DNA from: Guptibacillus hwajinpoensis
Lineage (GTDB): Bacteria; Bacillota; Bacilli; Bacillales; Guptibacillaceae
DNA length: 64,000 nucleotides
Assembly: GCF_020524165.1 (NCBI RefSeq)
Contig: NZ_JAIVKU010000004.1
Span: 806,001 to 870,000, forward strand
Direction of reading: 5' to 3'
Position 1 is the first letter of the stretch, and each line of letters starts with the position of its first letter. The position numbers and the translations under genes are program-made. The notes beneath the pieces were generated by a model, which saw only the letters and a program-made list of their open reading frames with translations, ran no database searches and was not told the origin of the DNA. Below are positions 16,863 through 25,805 of this stretch, piece after piece.

Positions 16863-17770
16863 CAACTCTTCCCCCAGTATCGTGCAACACCACACAATTC
16901 TTCTTCGTATAGTGTTCCTTTAAGTGGTGTGATTTCAATAAATCGCCCCGTACTAGGAGAATGAATCATTTTTCCTTCACCATAGTAAATGCCTACGTGG
17001 TGAACGGATCCTTTCCCATGTTCATATGCAAAAAAGAGCAAATCTCCTTTTTCCCATTTTCCTTCTTCCACTTTGTTTCCTCCGTTTAACTGGTCATGAG
17101 CATCTCGGGGAATCGTACAGCCAATGGCTCGAGCCATATTATAGCTAAACCCTGAACAGTCATAACCGTAGGAAGACATCCCTCCCCATAAATAGAGAAG
17201 ACCAATAAACTTTTCAGCTTCTTGAACAAGCTCATCTCCTGTTCCAACTTGCTCTTTCTTTTTACAAAGTGTTACATCTTCCTTATTTAATCGTCCCTCA
17301 CCATGAGGGGTCCAAACAATGTAATCTAGCTTTCGTTCTTCTTTAATAGGAAGAATGGTTTGGTAGCTTAATTGCAACTCGCTGTTATCACTTGAATCAA
17401 TTAATTTAACGGCATGTTTATTTGTCGAAACACGTGGTGACCGATCATCAGGTAAGCGATCGGATAATTGCACCGTTGGGATCCATCCTGGATATCCTCT
17501 TTCATCTTTTGATGAAGGTTGTGATGGCACTAGAACATATGACCAATTTCCACGTTGATCAAGTACAATGACTTGTTCACCATATAAAACCTGAGATTGA
17601 ATATGGTTTTGATCACATAACTCAAGCCTTTCAGTGTACGATAACGGCTCTAACCAATCGATTAGCTGGACAGGATTTGTTAGGGCATTCTTATCCATTG
17701 ATCGTGCTTTCTCTGGTGATGTCCATAACGTTGCAACTGCTACAGCAATCGTTTTTTTAACTGTTTCCAA
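16862..17770 (-). CDS. ykfC: Gamma-D-glutamyl-L-diamino acid endopeptidase YkfC (NlpC/P60)
   Basis: Cuts murein peptides between gamma-D-Glu and the diamino acid. Two bacterial SH3 regions (about 15-170) are followed by an NlpC/P60 domain with Cys205 (YDCSGF), His258 (VHHVGIYY) and His270. The 302 residues match YkfC (296). The start is probably TTG 17770, with AAGGGTGGGA upstream; it lies inside the end of ykfB (14-base overlap). No export signal is visible, consistent with action on imported peptides. Confidence 0.9.
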   Translation of the reverse strand: METVKKTIAVAVATLWTSPEKARSMDKNALTNPVQLIDWLEPLSYTERLELCDQNHIQSQVLYGEQVIVLDQRGNWSYVLVPSQPSSKDERGYPGWIPTVQLSDRLPDDRSPRVSTNKHAVKLIDSSDNSELQLSYQTILPIKEERKLDYIVWTPHGEGRLNKEDVTLCKKKEQVGTGDELVQEAEKFIGLLYLWGGMSSYGYDCSGFSYNMARAIGCTIPRDAHDQLNGGNKVEEGKWEKGDLLFFAYEHGKGSVHHVGIYYGEGKMIHSPSTGRFIEITPLKGTLYEEELCGVARYWGKS

Positions 17771-18857
17771 TTGTCATCCCACCCTTTTCAATCGTGTGAA
17801 TTCCTAATCCATGATCTTCTGTTAATGTCATAACATTTTTTGTATAGTGAACGCCACCATATACATTGTCGTGTCCGAGCATAAGTGGAGCATCGAAATC
17901 AAATCGAGTAATGTTTCGCTGACTTGCAGCAAAATGAGCGGCTGCTGTGATGCCTACACGTGATTCAATCATACTCCCCACCATACACTCCATCCCAGCG
18001 GTCTCTGCGAGTGCATTAATTTTAAGCGCTTGATGTATCCCACCTGATTTCATCAACTTAATATTGATAAGATCGCTTGCACGCATCTGAATCACCTGAA
18101 GGGCATCCTGAGGTGAAAAAACACTTTCATCTGCCATAATTGGAGTTAATACAGCATCAGTGACTTTCTTCAGTCCCTCTAAATCTTTTCGATGTACTGG
18201 CTGCTCAACCAGTTCTATATTAAGTCCTTCCTCCTCCATCTGGCGAATCGAATAAATGGCTTCCTTAGGTGTCCAGCCCTGGTTGGCATCGAGTCGGATA
18301 GACGCCTTGTTTTGAATCCGTTTTCTAATTGCTCTAATGCGATTGATATCATTTTGGATTGTATCTTTACCAACTTTTACTTTTAAAATGGTAAATCCAT
18401 CTTCTATGTATTGCGCTGCATCATTTGACATTTCACTAGAATCATTCACGCTTACTGTGTAGTCCGTTTCCATCGTGTTCCGATACCCACCTAAAAATTG
18501 ATATAAAGGAAGATGACTTTTTTTCGAAACAAGATCATAAATCGCCATATCTACTGCTGCTTTTGCACTTGTATTTCCTACTAACGCGTGATGGAGCTGA
18601 TGAAAAATTGATTCATAGTCTGTAAGGTTCATTCCCATTAGTTTAGGTTTGATCACTTGTTGAATTGCTGCATCAATACTAGCTAGACTCTCCCCTGTAA
18701 TCACTACCGTTGGAGGTGCTTCTCCAAAACCAACCAAATCTCCTGCCGTCATTTTCACCATCACTGCTTCGGCCTCAGTAACGGTACGAAGAGCCGTCTT
18801 AAATGGTTTTTTTAAGGGAACAGATACACAAAATGTTTCAATGTTCGTGATCTTCAT
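17757..18857 (-). CDS. ykfB: L-Ala-D/L-Glu epimerase YkfB
   Basis: Enolase-superfamily dipeptide epimerase that turns L-Ala-D-Glu from murein into L-Ala-L-Glu. At 366 residues it is the same length as B. subtilis YkfB. Visible features are the catalytic LKVKVG lysines, metal ligands in DANQGW, ELVEQPV and MADESV, and the second lysine in NIKLMKSGG. ATG 18857 follows AAGGAG; the frame upstream to 18899 has no site. It is separated from dppE by a terminator, so its expression may be partly independent. Confidence 0.92.
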   Translation of the reverse strand: MKITNIETFCVSVPLKKPFKTALRTVTEAEAVMVKMTAGDLVGFGEAPPTVVITGESLASIDAAIQQVIKPKLMGMNLTDYESIFHQLHHALVGNTSAKAAVDMAIYDLVSKKSHLPLYQFLGGYRNTMETDYTVSVNDSSEMSNDAAQYIEDGFTILKVKVGKDTIQNDINRIRAIRKRIQNKASIRLDANQGWTPKEAIYSIRQMEEEGLNIELVEQPVHRKDLEGLKKVTDAVLTPIMADESVFSPQDALQVIQMRASDLINIKLMKSGGIHQALKINALAETAGMECMVGSMIESRVGITAAAHFAASQRNITRFDFDAPLMLGHDNVYGGVHYTKNVMTLTEDHGLGIHTIEKGGMTIGNS

Positions 18858-18973
18858 TCGTATTCTCCTTTTCATAAGAACATGATTAGTTGCAACCAAT
18901 TACCGCTCATTACGTTCATTCTAACAATGATGAATCTAGAACTATAGTCCTTTTACTTAATTACTCTAAAAGA

Positions 18974-19002
18974 AGAGCCCGGTTTATAATAAACCGGGCT
19001 CC
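18974..19002 (-). terminator. Terminator or attenuator between dppE and ykfB
   Basis: A 12-bp GC-rich stem (GAGCCCGGTTTA and complement, three-base loop) lies eight bases after dppE and is followed on the minus strand by TTCTTTT. The T-run is interrupted, so read-through into ykfB is likely. Confidence 0.75.
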
Positions 19003-19009
19003 CTTTTTT

Positions 19010-20641
19010 TTACTTGATATCCGCCCATTTCAATTCCATGTACCCTACAGGGTGACGAACAATACCCGTCACATCTTCGTTCTGAAGATAAACCTGATTG
19101 TAGAAGTGAATCGGGAAGATCGGCATTTCTTCGAACAAAAGTTCTTCTGCATCGTGCATGTATTCAAAACGTTTTGCTTCGTCTGTTTCTTCTTTTGCCT
19201 TAGCGATTAAGGAATCATATTCCTCATTACTCCATCCTGTACGGTTCATTGAATGGTCCGTTTGGAAACTTTCAAGGAAATTAATCGGATCTCCGTAATC
19301 AGCTAGGAATGAACTTCTTGAAAACTGCAAGTTTAACTGTTTTTGCTCATCCGAGAAAACGTTCCATTCCTGGTTTGCAAGTTCAACATCTACTCCTAGA
19401 ACTTCTTTGTACATTTGTTGGAGCGTTTCTGCAATCTTTTTATGATCATCACTTGTATTATACGTTAGAGTTACTGCAGGAAGTTGATCATACCCTTCTT
19501 CTTCCATACCTTTTTCAAGTAGCTCTTTTGCTTGATCTGCATCTGTCGTGACGAGATCACCACCTACTTCTCTAAAATCGCCGCCTGACGCATCTTCAAA
19601 TCCATATGCGACAAAACCGTAAGCTGGTTTTTCTTCGTTTTTCGTTACAAATTCAACGATTTTCTGCTGATCAACTGCCATTGCAAAAGCTTTTCGAATA
19701 TTTTCATTCTGGAAAGGCTCCATTTCAAGATTGAAACGATAGAAGTATGTGCCTGACTGATCCTCTACTTGAGCTTTACCATCGCTGAAAAGCTCTTCAC
19801 TTAAGTCAGCTGGTACATCAGAAGTATGAAGTTCACCTGTTTTATACATTTGATACTCTGTATTCGTATCATCAACCATAGCCCAGTTTACTTGATCAAG
19901 TTTTACATTATCAGCATCCCAATAGTTTTCATTCTTACTAAACTCAAACTCTGAATCATGCTCCCATTTTGTTAATTTAAATGGTCCATTACTAACATAC
20001 GTATCTGCTTCCGTGTGCCATTCAGGATTTTCTTCAACAGTCGCTTTATGAACAGGGAAGAAAGCAGGGTTTGAAATCAGATTAGGAAAGAAAGCAACTG
20101 GGCTCTCAAGCGTTACTTCAAACGTTGTTTCATCGACTGCCTTCACCATCATATCTTCTTCTGAGCCTTCTCCAGTATTAAATGCTTCAGCACCTTCAAT
20201 GAAGTAAGAGAGAAACGCGGCTGGAGATGCCGTATCAGGATTTGCTAGTCGCTTCCATGCATATTCAAAATCTTCAGCAGTAACTGGTTCACCATTCGAC
20301 CACTTTGCATCTTCACGTAAGTGGAACGTATACGTTTTTCCATCTTCCGATTTCTCCCACTCTTTTGCAGCAGCTGGCTGAGGTTGATCCGCATCGTCAA
20401 GACGTGTTAAACCTTCCATTAAGTTATTTAACGCATTCCACGATACGCTATCAAACCCAATTGGTGGATCAAAAGAAGTTGGTTCACTTCCATTGTTTAA
20501 CTTAAGTACCTTCGTACCGTCTTCTTGCTTAGCATCGTCACTTCCTGAATTTGAATTTGATGAGCTATTTTCCGTTGTTGTACATCCAACGATTCCAATC
20601 AGAAGCAACAAGGAAAGTAGCACTGTTACGATTTTCTTCAA
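19010..20641 (-). CDS. dppE: Dipeptide/oligopeptide-binding lipoprotein DppE
   Basis: Substrate-binding protein of an ABC peptide importer, anchored outside the membrane. The 543 residues start with a lipoprotein signal peptide ending in GIVGC (Cys20), then a family 5 solute-binding domain. It has the typical sequence GSEPTSFDPPIG, WSNGEPVTAEDFEYAWKR and the C-terminal MPIFPIHFYNQ. It follows dppC and precedes ykfB. The likely ligand is murein tripeptide or related D-amino-acid peptides, as judged from neighbours. Confidence 0.9.
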   Translation of the reverse strand: MKKIVTVLLSLLLLIGIVGCTTTENSSSNSNSGSDDAKQEDGTKVLKLNNGSEPTSFDPPIGFDSVSWNALNNLMEGLTRLDDADQPQPAAAKEWEKSEDGKTYTFHLREDAKWSNGEPVTAEDFEYAWKRLANPDTASPAAFLSYFIEGAEAFNTGEGSEEDMMVKAVDETTFEVTLESPVAFFPNLISNPAFFPVHKATVEENPEWHTEADTYVSNGPFKLTKWEHDSEFEFSKNENYWDADNVKLDQVNWAMVDDTNTEYQMYKTGELHTSDVPADLSEELFSDGKAQVEDQSGTYFYRFNLEMEPFQNENIRKAFAMAVDQQKIVEFVTKNEEKPAYGFVAYGFEDASGGDFREVGGDLVTTDADQAKELLEKGMEEEGYDQLPAVTLTYNTSDDHKKIAETLQQMYKEVLGVDVELANQEWNVFSDEQKQLNLQFSRSSFLADYGDPINFLESFQTDHSMNRTGWSNEEYDSLIAKAKEETDEAKRFEYMHDAEELLFEEMPIFPIHFYNQVYLQNEDVTGIVRHPVGYMELKWADIK

Positions 20642-20695
20642 ATAAATTTCCCCCTTATGGATTAGTTATCAGTGAAATCTCATGAAAATGAGGTT

Positions 20696-21640
20696 TTACT
20701 TACGTAATTTTGGATCAAGAGCATCCTGCAAACCATCGCCAAGAACGTTAAAGGCAAACATCGTTAAGGAAATGAAGAAAGCAGGGAAGAATAACCTCCA
20801 CCAATGACCGGATAAAATCACTGATAACCCGTCATTTGCCATCACTCCCCAACTAGCAACCGGAGCTTGTACACCCAATCCTAAAAAGCTTAAAAACGCC
20901 TCTGCAAAAATCGCGGTTGGAACGGTTAGCGTCATTTGAACGATAATCGGTCCCATTGTATTCGGGAGGAGGTTCTTTCGTATAACACGACCCGCACTCG
21001 CTCCAAACGTTCTTGACGCTAGCACGTGTTCTGCATTTTTTAATTGAAGAACCTGGCCACGAACAATTCTCGCCATACCAACCCATCCCGTAACAGTTAA
21101 CGCAATAATAATCGTAAATAGTCCAGGTCCCATTACCACCATCAGTAAGATCACCATTAGTAAGTACGGAAGACCATATAGAATTTCAATGATTCTCATC
21201 ATAAAATTATCTGTTCTTCCACCTTTGTAACCAGAAAATCCACCGTAAGCGACTCCGATGATAAAATCAATAATAGCCGCCATGAAACCAACGAATAATG
21301 AAATCCTTGCACCATTCCATGTACGTGTGAACATATCTCGGCCAAGATTATCCGTACCGAACCAATGTTCAGAAGACGGTGGTAGATTTCCTTCTGTTAA
21401 GACCTGGTGGTCATACGAATAAGGTGTTAGTAATGGCCCGAAAATAGCCATTAAGACAAGGAGTATCAACATCACGAGTCCTGCCATCGACAGTTTGTTT
21501 CTAGATAATCTCATCCATGCATCTTTCCAATAAGAAATACTAGGTTTTGCAATCGTCTCAGCATGATAAGAGGAGTTTTCTAATGGTAGAAAGAGATGAT
21601 CTGATAGATTCTGGTTCGTTTCTTTTCTTTCAGGTATCAT
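20696..21640 (-). CDS. dppC: Peptide ABC transporter permease DppC
   Basis: Inner-membrane subunit of 314 residues with an OppC-type N-terminal segment (WMRLSRNKLSMAGLVMLI), six membrane helices and the EAA-type coupling loop (ASRTFGASAGRVIRKNLLPN) that contacts the ATPase. The start is ATG 21640 after GAGGGGGGAA and lies one base after the dppB stop. No ATPase gene follows in this cluster. Confidence 0.9.
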   Translation of the reverse strand: MIPERKETNQNLSDHLFLPLENSSYHAETIAKPSISYWKDAWMRLSRNKLSMAGLVMLILLVLMAIFGPLLTPYSYDHQVLTEGNLPPSSEHWFGTDNLGRDMFTRTWNGARISLFVGFMAAIIDFIIGVAYGGFSGYKGGRTDNFMMRIIEILYGLPYLLMVILLMVVMGPGLFTIIIALTVTGWVGMARIVRGQVLQLKNAEHVLASRTFGASAGRVIRKNLLPNTMGPIIVQMTLTVPTAIFAEAFLSFLGLGVQAPVASWGVMANDGLSVILSGHWWRLFFPAFFISLTMFAFNVLGDGLQDALDPKLRK

Positions 21641-21641
21641 G

Positions 21642-22577
21642 CTATTCCCCCCTCTTATGCAGCTTGATTCTCGGATCTAGTATCCCGTAAGCAATGTCAA
21701 CAATGAAGAGCATCATAATAAGAAAAGCGCTATAAAAGACAGTTGTTCCCATAATGACAGGATAATCTCGATCGTTAATGCCGTTAATAAAATATTTTCC
21801 CATTCCAGGGATCGCAAATATTTTTTCAATGACAAAACTACCCGTTAATACACCAGCTACAAGCGTACCAAGTATCGTAATAACTGGTAGCAACGCATTT
21901 CTAAGCGCATGTTTCGTGACGATTTGAAAGGTCGTCATTCCTTTCGCTCGAGCCGTCATAATGTAATCTTGATTTAGAACCTCAATCATACTGGACCTCG
22001 TTAACCGGGCAATGATCGCCATCGGACCTGTAGCTAGAGCAATTGAAGGTAAAATCATATGCATGGGTGACGCCCATGTAGCTACCGGGAAAATTTCCCA
22101 CGTGACCGCTAACTGCTGAATGAGCAATGTTGCCATAATAAAGTTCGGCACGGAAATACCGATTACTGCAAATGTCATGGCCATGTAATCAATTGCCCCA
22201 TTATGTCGAAGGGCTGCCATGATACCAAGCACAATACCTGAAATAATAGCAATAATGAGCGACGTTATTCCAAGCTCAGCCGAAACCGGGAACCCTCTTC
22301 CAATCATTTCATTAACAGATGTAGATGATTGTTTAATAGATGGTCCAAAATCAAGTGTTGCAAGAGATTTAATGTAAATGGCGTATTGAATAAAGACCGG
22401 TTCATTTAAGTGGTAATGAGCTTCAAGATTTTGCTGGACTGCTTCACTCGTGTTTCTTTCCTGGTTAAATGGTGATCCCGGAACCGCGTGCATTAAGAAA
22501 AACGTAATGGTTACGATGATCCACAATGTAATCACCATGGCGAACAGACGATTCATCACATATTTCGCCACAGGCAT
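21642..22577 (-). CDS. dppB: Peptide ABC transporter permease DppB
   Basis: The 311-residue partner permease has the standard N-terminus (YVMNRLFAMVITLWIIVTIT), six helices and the coupling loop TARAKGMTTFQIVTKHALRN. The frame opens with ATG 22577, which abuts GTAGGG; a GTG at 22571 has better spacing, so the true start may be two codons later. It is nine bases from dppA. Confidence 0.9.
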   Translation of the reverse strand: MPVAKYVMNRLFAMVITLWIIVTITFFLMHAVPGSPFNQERNTSEAVQQNLEAHYHLNEPVFIQYAIYIKSLATLDFGPSIKQSSTSVNEMIGRGFPVSAELGITSLIIAIISGIVLGIMAALRHNGAIDYMAMTFAVIGISVPNFIMATLLIQQLAVTWEIFPVATWASPMHMILPSIALATGPMAIIARLTRSSMIEVLNQDYIMTARAKGMTTFQIVTKHALRNALLPVITILGTLVAGVLTGSFVIEKIFAIPGMGKYFINGINDRDYPVIMGTTVFYSAFLIMMLFIVDIAYGILDPRIKLHKRGE

Positions 22578-22586
22578 CCCTACTTT

Positions 22587-23408
22587 CTAGCTAAATGTTG
22601 TTCTAGATGCTAATTCTGTCATCACAAGCATCGCCTGATAGGCTTCAAGCATGTTTTTCGCCTGATATTTGACGGTCGTTTCTTTTTCAATCTCAACTCC
22701 TGGCATTAGACTTGCCCACTCCGCCTGACCATAATTAGTAAATTCAATACGAAGAACAGGTTCACGCGGAGGGACTAAAGGTTCAACATTCCGTCTATTC
22801 GTGAATGCTTTCTCTGTTTGTTCACGCAAAATCCCCCCCGTTTTTTGAGGAGATAGTAAAAGCGCAGAAGATCGAGAAATCGTTTCCTTAACAACAGCAG
22901 TTGTCACGTTTGGAATCAGCTGCTCAGCTTCCAGTGCTGCTCTGTCATCCCCAGCAACTAATAGCACAGGTACCCCAAAATAACCTGCAACGTAAGCATT
23001 CATGCCTAATTCTCCGACAACTTGATCGTTTATGTAGAAATTTCTTACATTGTGGAACATGGAATGAGACATCGTCCCGGGAGTCCCAGCACGTGCGTGA
23101 TAGCCGATCATTCCCATCCCTTCATATGTACTGTCCAATGCTTGAACCATTGAAAAAGGTTTCACGTCTCCTGAAATGAGTCTTGCTTCAGGATGAAGCT
23201 TCTCAAAAAGCAAGTTGTTCATTTTTGAATGACTATCATTCACCGTCACATCTGAACATCCACTTTCAAATGCCGCTTCAATCACATGATTCGCTTCCTT
23301 TGTCATGATCTCTTGTCCGCGTTTATAGTGCTGTTTACTAGCATCTATAAACGATTCATCCACAAGTCCTGTTATTCCTTCCATATCTACCGATAAATAA
23401 AACTTCAC
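22587..23408 (-). CDS. dppA: D-aminopeptidase DppA
   Basis: Zinc D-stereospecific aminopeptidase that removes D-Ala residues from murein peptides. The 273-residue protein keeps the metal residues known in B. subtilis DppA: Asp8 and Glu10 (SVDMEG), His60, His104 (IGYHARAG) and Glu133. The start is GTG 23408, seven bases after AAGGAG. It is the first gene of the dpp cluster, downstream of a promoter with CodY-like boxes. Confidence 0.93.
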   Translation of the reverse strand: MKFYLSVDMEGITGLVDESFIDASKQHYKRGQEIMTKEANHVIEAAFESGCSDVTVNDSHSKMNNLLFEKLHPEARLISGDVKPFSMVQALDSTYEGMGMIGYHARAGTPGTMSHSMFHNVRNFYINDQVVGELGMNAYVAGYFGVPVLLVAGDDRAALEAEQLIPNVTTAVVKETISRSSALLLSPQKTGGILREQTEKAFTNRRNVEPLVPPREPVLRIEFTNYGQAEWASLMPGVEIEKETTVKYQAKNMLEAYQAMLVMTELASRTTFS

Positions 23409-23436
23409 AAATTTTCTCCTTTCTTTCTAGATTCGT

Positions 23437-23451
23437 AACTTTCTGAATTAT
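23437..23451. promoter_or_regulatory. CodY-like box at the dppA start site
   Basis: Minus-strand ATAATTCAGAAAGTT matches the CodY motif AATTTTCWGAAAATT at 11 of 15 positions and covers the expected transcription start. dpp is a CodY target in B. subtilis. Confidence 0.5.
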
Positions 23452-23478
23452 TATACCACTATTTACTTCGTTTCTCAA
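23450..23478 (-). promoter_or_regulatory. Sigma-A promoter of the dpp cluster
   Basis: -35 TTGAGA (23473-23478), 17 bases, -10 TATAAT (23450-23455). Confidence 0.75.
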
Positions 23479-23484
23479 AATATT
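23470..23484. promoter_or_regulatory. Second CodY-like box over the -35
   Basis: Minus-strand AATATTTTGAGAAAC matches the CodY motif at 10 of 15 positions and overlaps the -35 element. Confidence 0.35.
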
Positions 23485-23548
23485 CTAAAGACATTGTGAA
23501 GTTTTATTTCATAGTTTTTCATAGATAACGGTTTAAGGGAATAGAGAT

Positions 23549-23579
23549 AAAAAAATCCTACCAATGTAAATGGTAGGAC
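23549..23579 (-). terminator. Terminator after the ABC-F gene
   Basis: Stem TCCTACCA/TGGTAGGA with a seven-base loop, followed on the minus strand by seven T residues. Confidence 0.85.
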
Positions 23580-23590
23580 ATTGAAATTTC

Positions 23591-25477
23591 CTATTCGATT
23601 TTTTCCGATAGCTCAGACCAACGTTCAATCTTTTCTTCTAACTCCATCGTAAGAGCCTGCTCTTCCTTATAGAGCTCGTCCACCTTTGCAAAATCACTTC
23701 CTGATTCTGCGATTTCAACCTTTACTTCTTCAATACGCTGCTCAATTTTCTCAATGGTATCCTGAATGGTTTCCCATTCTTTCTTTTCTTTGTAGGATAG
23801 TTTCACTTGCTTGGATTTTTCACTCACGATTTCTATATTTTGATTTGATTGCTTTTTATCAAGCGCTTCAAGTTCTTTTTCTCTTTTTACGACATCAAGG
23901 TAATCAGAGTAGGAACCATAATAATGAGTGATCTCTCCCTCACCATCAAAAACAAAGAGCTGTTCGGCGATTTTATCAAGGAAGTAACGGTCGTGGGAAA
24001 CCGTAATAACAGCGCCAGGAAAATCAGCAAGATAGTCTTCTAATACCGCTAGTGTTTGAACATCCAAATCGTTCGTAGGTTCATCAAGAAAAAGGACATT
24101 TGGTTCTTCCATTAGAATGCGAAGCAAATATAATCTTCTTTTCTCTCCACCGGATAATCGCGATATGTAAGTCCACTGCATATCAGACGAAAACAAAAAT
24201 CGCTCAAGCATTTGGGAAGCTGAAACGGTTCCGCCTTTACGTAGGCGAACTTCTTCTCCACCTTCGCGAATGTACTCAATCACTCTTAATGATTCATCAA
24301 GCCCTTCATTTTGTTGGGTGTAAAAACCAGGTTTAACGGTTACCCCAATGTCAACTTGACCAGAGTCAGGTGCAACCCGACCGGCAAGCATATTGAGTAA
24401 CGTTGTTTTACCAGAACCATTAGGTCCGATGATACCAATGCGGTCTTGAGGAAGGACAAGATAGTTAAAGCGATTAGTCAATGTCCGACCTTTAATGGTT
24501 TTTGTAAGGTCAGTTGCTTCAATCACCTTTTTCCCTAGTCGACTGGCCCCTAACGCCATATCTACATTGCCTTCAGTCGTACGCCCAGGTACTTCTTTCA
24601 TATTCTCAATTCTTTGTTTCCTGGCTTTTTGTTTTGTCGTTCTTGCTTTGGCTCCCTTTTTTAGCCATTCGAGCTCACTTTTAAGTAATTTATTATGCTT
24701 ATCTTCTTCTTTCGCTTCACGTTCTTCTCGCAAAGCTTTTTGTTCTAGAAATGTTGCGTAGTTCCCTTCATATTCAAATAATCGTCCCTTATCTAATTCA
24801 AAAATGCGATTCGTTACACGATTAAGAAAGTACCGGTCGTGTGTAACAAGTAGAAGTGTGCCCGAATAGCTCGTGAGATATTGCTCTAACCACTCCACTG
24901 TAGCATTATCAATATGGTTTGTAGGCTCATCGAGAATTAACAAATCGGCAGGGTTAATAAATGCTTTTGCTAGCGCAACCCGCTTCTGTTGACCACCCGA
25001 TAACTCATTCACCTTCGCCTCAAAATCATGGAGACCTAACTTCGTTAAGATCGTTTTAGCTTGTGTACTAAAGTCCCAAGCATGTAGATGATCCATATCT
25101 TCTTGTGCCTGTATGAGCCTATCTTGGACTGATTCTTTTTCGGGATGATTCATAACAGATTGAAGCGCCTCTTCGTATTTCCGCACCGTATTAAAGAGTG
25201 GTACGTCACTGTCAAAAACCGTTTCAAGAATCGTTTTCTTTTCGATAAAAATAGGATCTTGGGGTAAGTATTCGACATGGAATTGATTTGCGTGATGTAG
25301 CTTACCGCTATCCATCGACTCAAGACCCGCAAGGATTTTAAGCAAAGATGATTTACCCGTTCCGTTAACTCCAATTAACCCGATTCTCTGCTTCTCTTCG
25401 AGTGAAAAAGATATTCCATCAAATAATGTTTTTTCCCCATATGACTTAGTGATTCCTTCAGCCTGTAACAAGCTCAT
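23591..25477 (-). CDS. yfmR: ABC-F ATPase YfmR (Uup family)
   Basis: Cytosolic ABC-F translation factor; YfmR/Uup-type proteins act on ribosomes, including stalled complexes. The 628 residues hold two ABC domains (GVNGTGKSS and GPNGSGKTT Walker A; two LSGG signatures; two LDEPTN boxes). A linker rich in basic residues separates them (GAKARTTKQKARKQR), and a charged coiled coil ends the protein (about 540-628). ATG 25477 has AGG nine bases upstream; ATG 25486 is too close to it. Length and linker fit YfmR (629). Confidence 0.88.
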   Translation of the reverse strand: MSLLQAEGITKSYGEKTLFDGISFSLEEKQRIGLIGVNGTGKSSLLKILAGLESMDSGKLHHANQFHVEYLPQDPIFIEKKTILETVFDSDVPLFNTVRKYEEALQSVMNHPEKESVQDRLIQAQEDMDHLHAWDFSTQAKTILTKLGLHDFEAKVNELSGGQQKRVALAKAFINPADLLILDEPTNHIDNATVEWLEQYLTSYSGTLLLVTHDRYFLNRVTNRIFELDKGRLFEYEGNYATFLEQKALREEREAKEEDKHNKLLKSELEWLKKGAKARTTKQKARKQRIENMKEVPGRTTEGNVDMALGASRLGKKVIEATDLTKTIKGRTLTNRFNYLVLPQDRIGIIGPNGSGKTTLLNMLAGRVAPDSGQVDIGVTVKPGFYTQQNEGLDESLRVIEYIREGGEEVRLRKGGTVSASQMLERFLFSSDMQWTYISRLSGGEKRRLYLLRILMEEPNVLFLDEPTNDLDVQTLAVLEDYLADFPGAVITVSHDRYFLDKIAEQLFVFDGEGEITHYYGSYSDYLDVVKREKELEALDKKQSNQNIEIVSEKSKQVKLSYKEKKEWETIQDTIEKIEQRIEEVKVEIAESGSDFAKVDELYKEEQALTMELEEKIERWSELSEKIE

Positions 25478-25557
25478 GATACTCATCCTTTTCTCTCTTT
25501 AGTCTGCTTTCTATTTTAACTGTTTTAGAGAAAGAAGGGAACTAATCTACTGACAAA

Positions 25558-25589
25558 CAAAAAGAAGCTCCATCCAGAGCTTCTTTTTA
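25558..25589 (-). terminator. Terminator after the 38-residue spore-type gene
   Basis: A 12-bp stem (AAAAAGAAGCTC and complement) with a six-base loop. The T-run serves the small gene, and its symmetry may also stop opposite transcription. Confidence 0.85.
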
Positions 25590-25706
25590 TTAAGCATTCT
25601 TTTTCTGCTGTTTATTTTTCTTATGCTTTTTATTATTGTTCTGATCAGCTGATAATTCACTAGCAAGTTCTGTTTCATGTTTGTGGTTTTGCTTAGGATT
25701 TTTCAT
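25590..25706 (-). CDS. Small basic hydrophilic protein, possible spore protein
   Basis: A 38-residue Lys/Asn/His-rich protein (MKNPKQNHKHETELASELS...) with no hydrophobic segment. GGGAGGTG lies just before ATG 25706, a terminator follows directly, and a sigma-G-like promoter precedes it. I do not recognise the exact family; the composition and promoter suggest a minor small acid-soluble or core spore protein. Confidence 0.65.
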   Translation of the reverse strand: MKNPKQNHKHETELASELSADQNNNKKHKKNKQQKKNA

Positions 25707-25727
25707 TGTTTCACCTCCCTTGTATCT

Positions 25728-25756
25728 TAAGATGGACTAATAATTACTTTCTATAC
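25728..25756 (-). promoter_or_regulatory. Sigma-G-like promoter of the small spore-type gene
   Basis: -35 GTATA (25752-25756), 17 bases, -10 CATCTTA (25728-25734), matching the CATNNTA -10 of forespore promoters. Confidence 0.45.
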
Positions 25757-25805
25757 CAATACGGTAATTGAAATTTATATGAACATTAAAAAAAGGCTGA
25801 ACACA

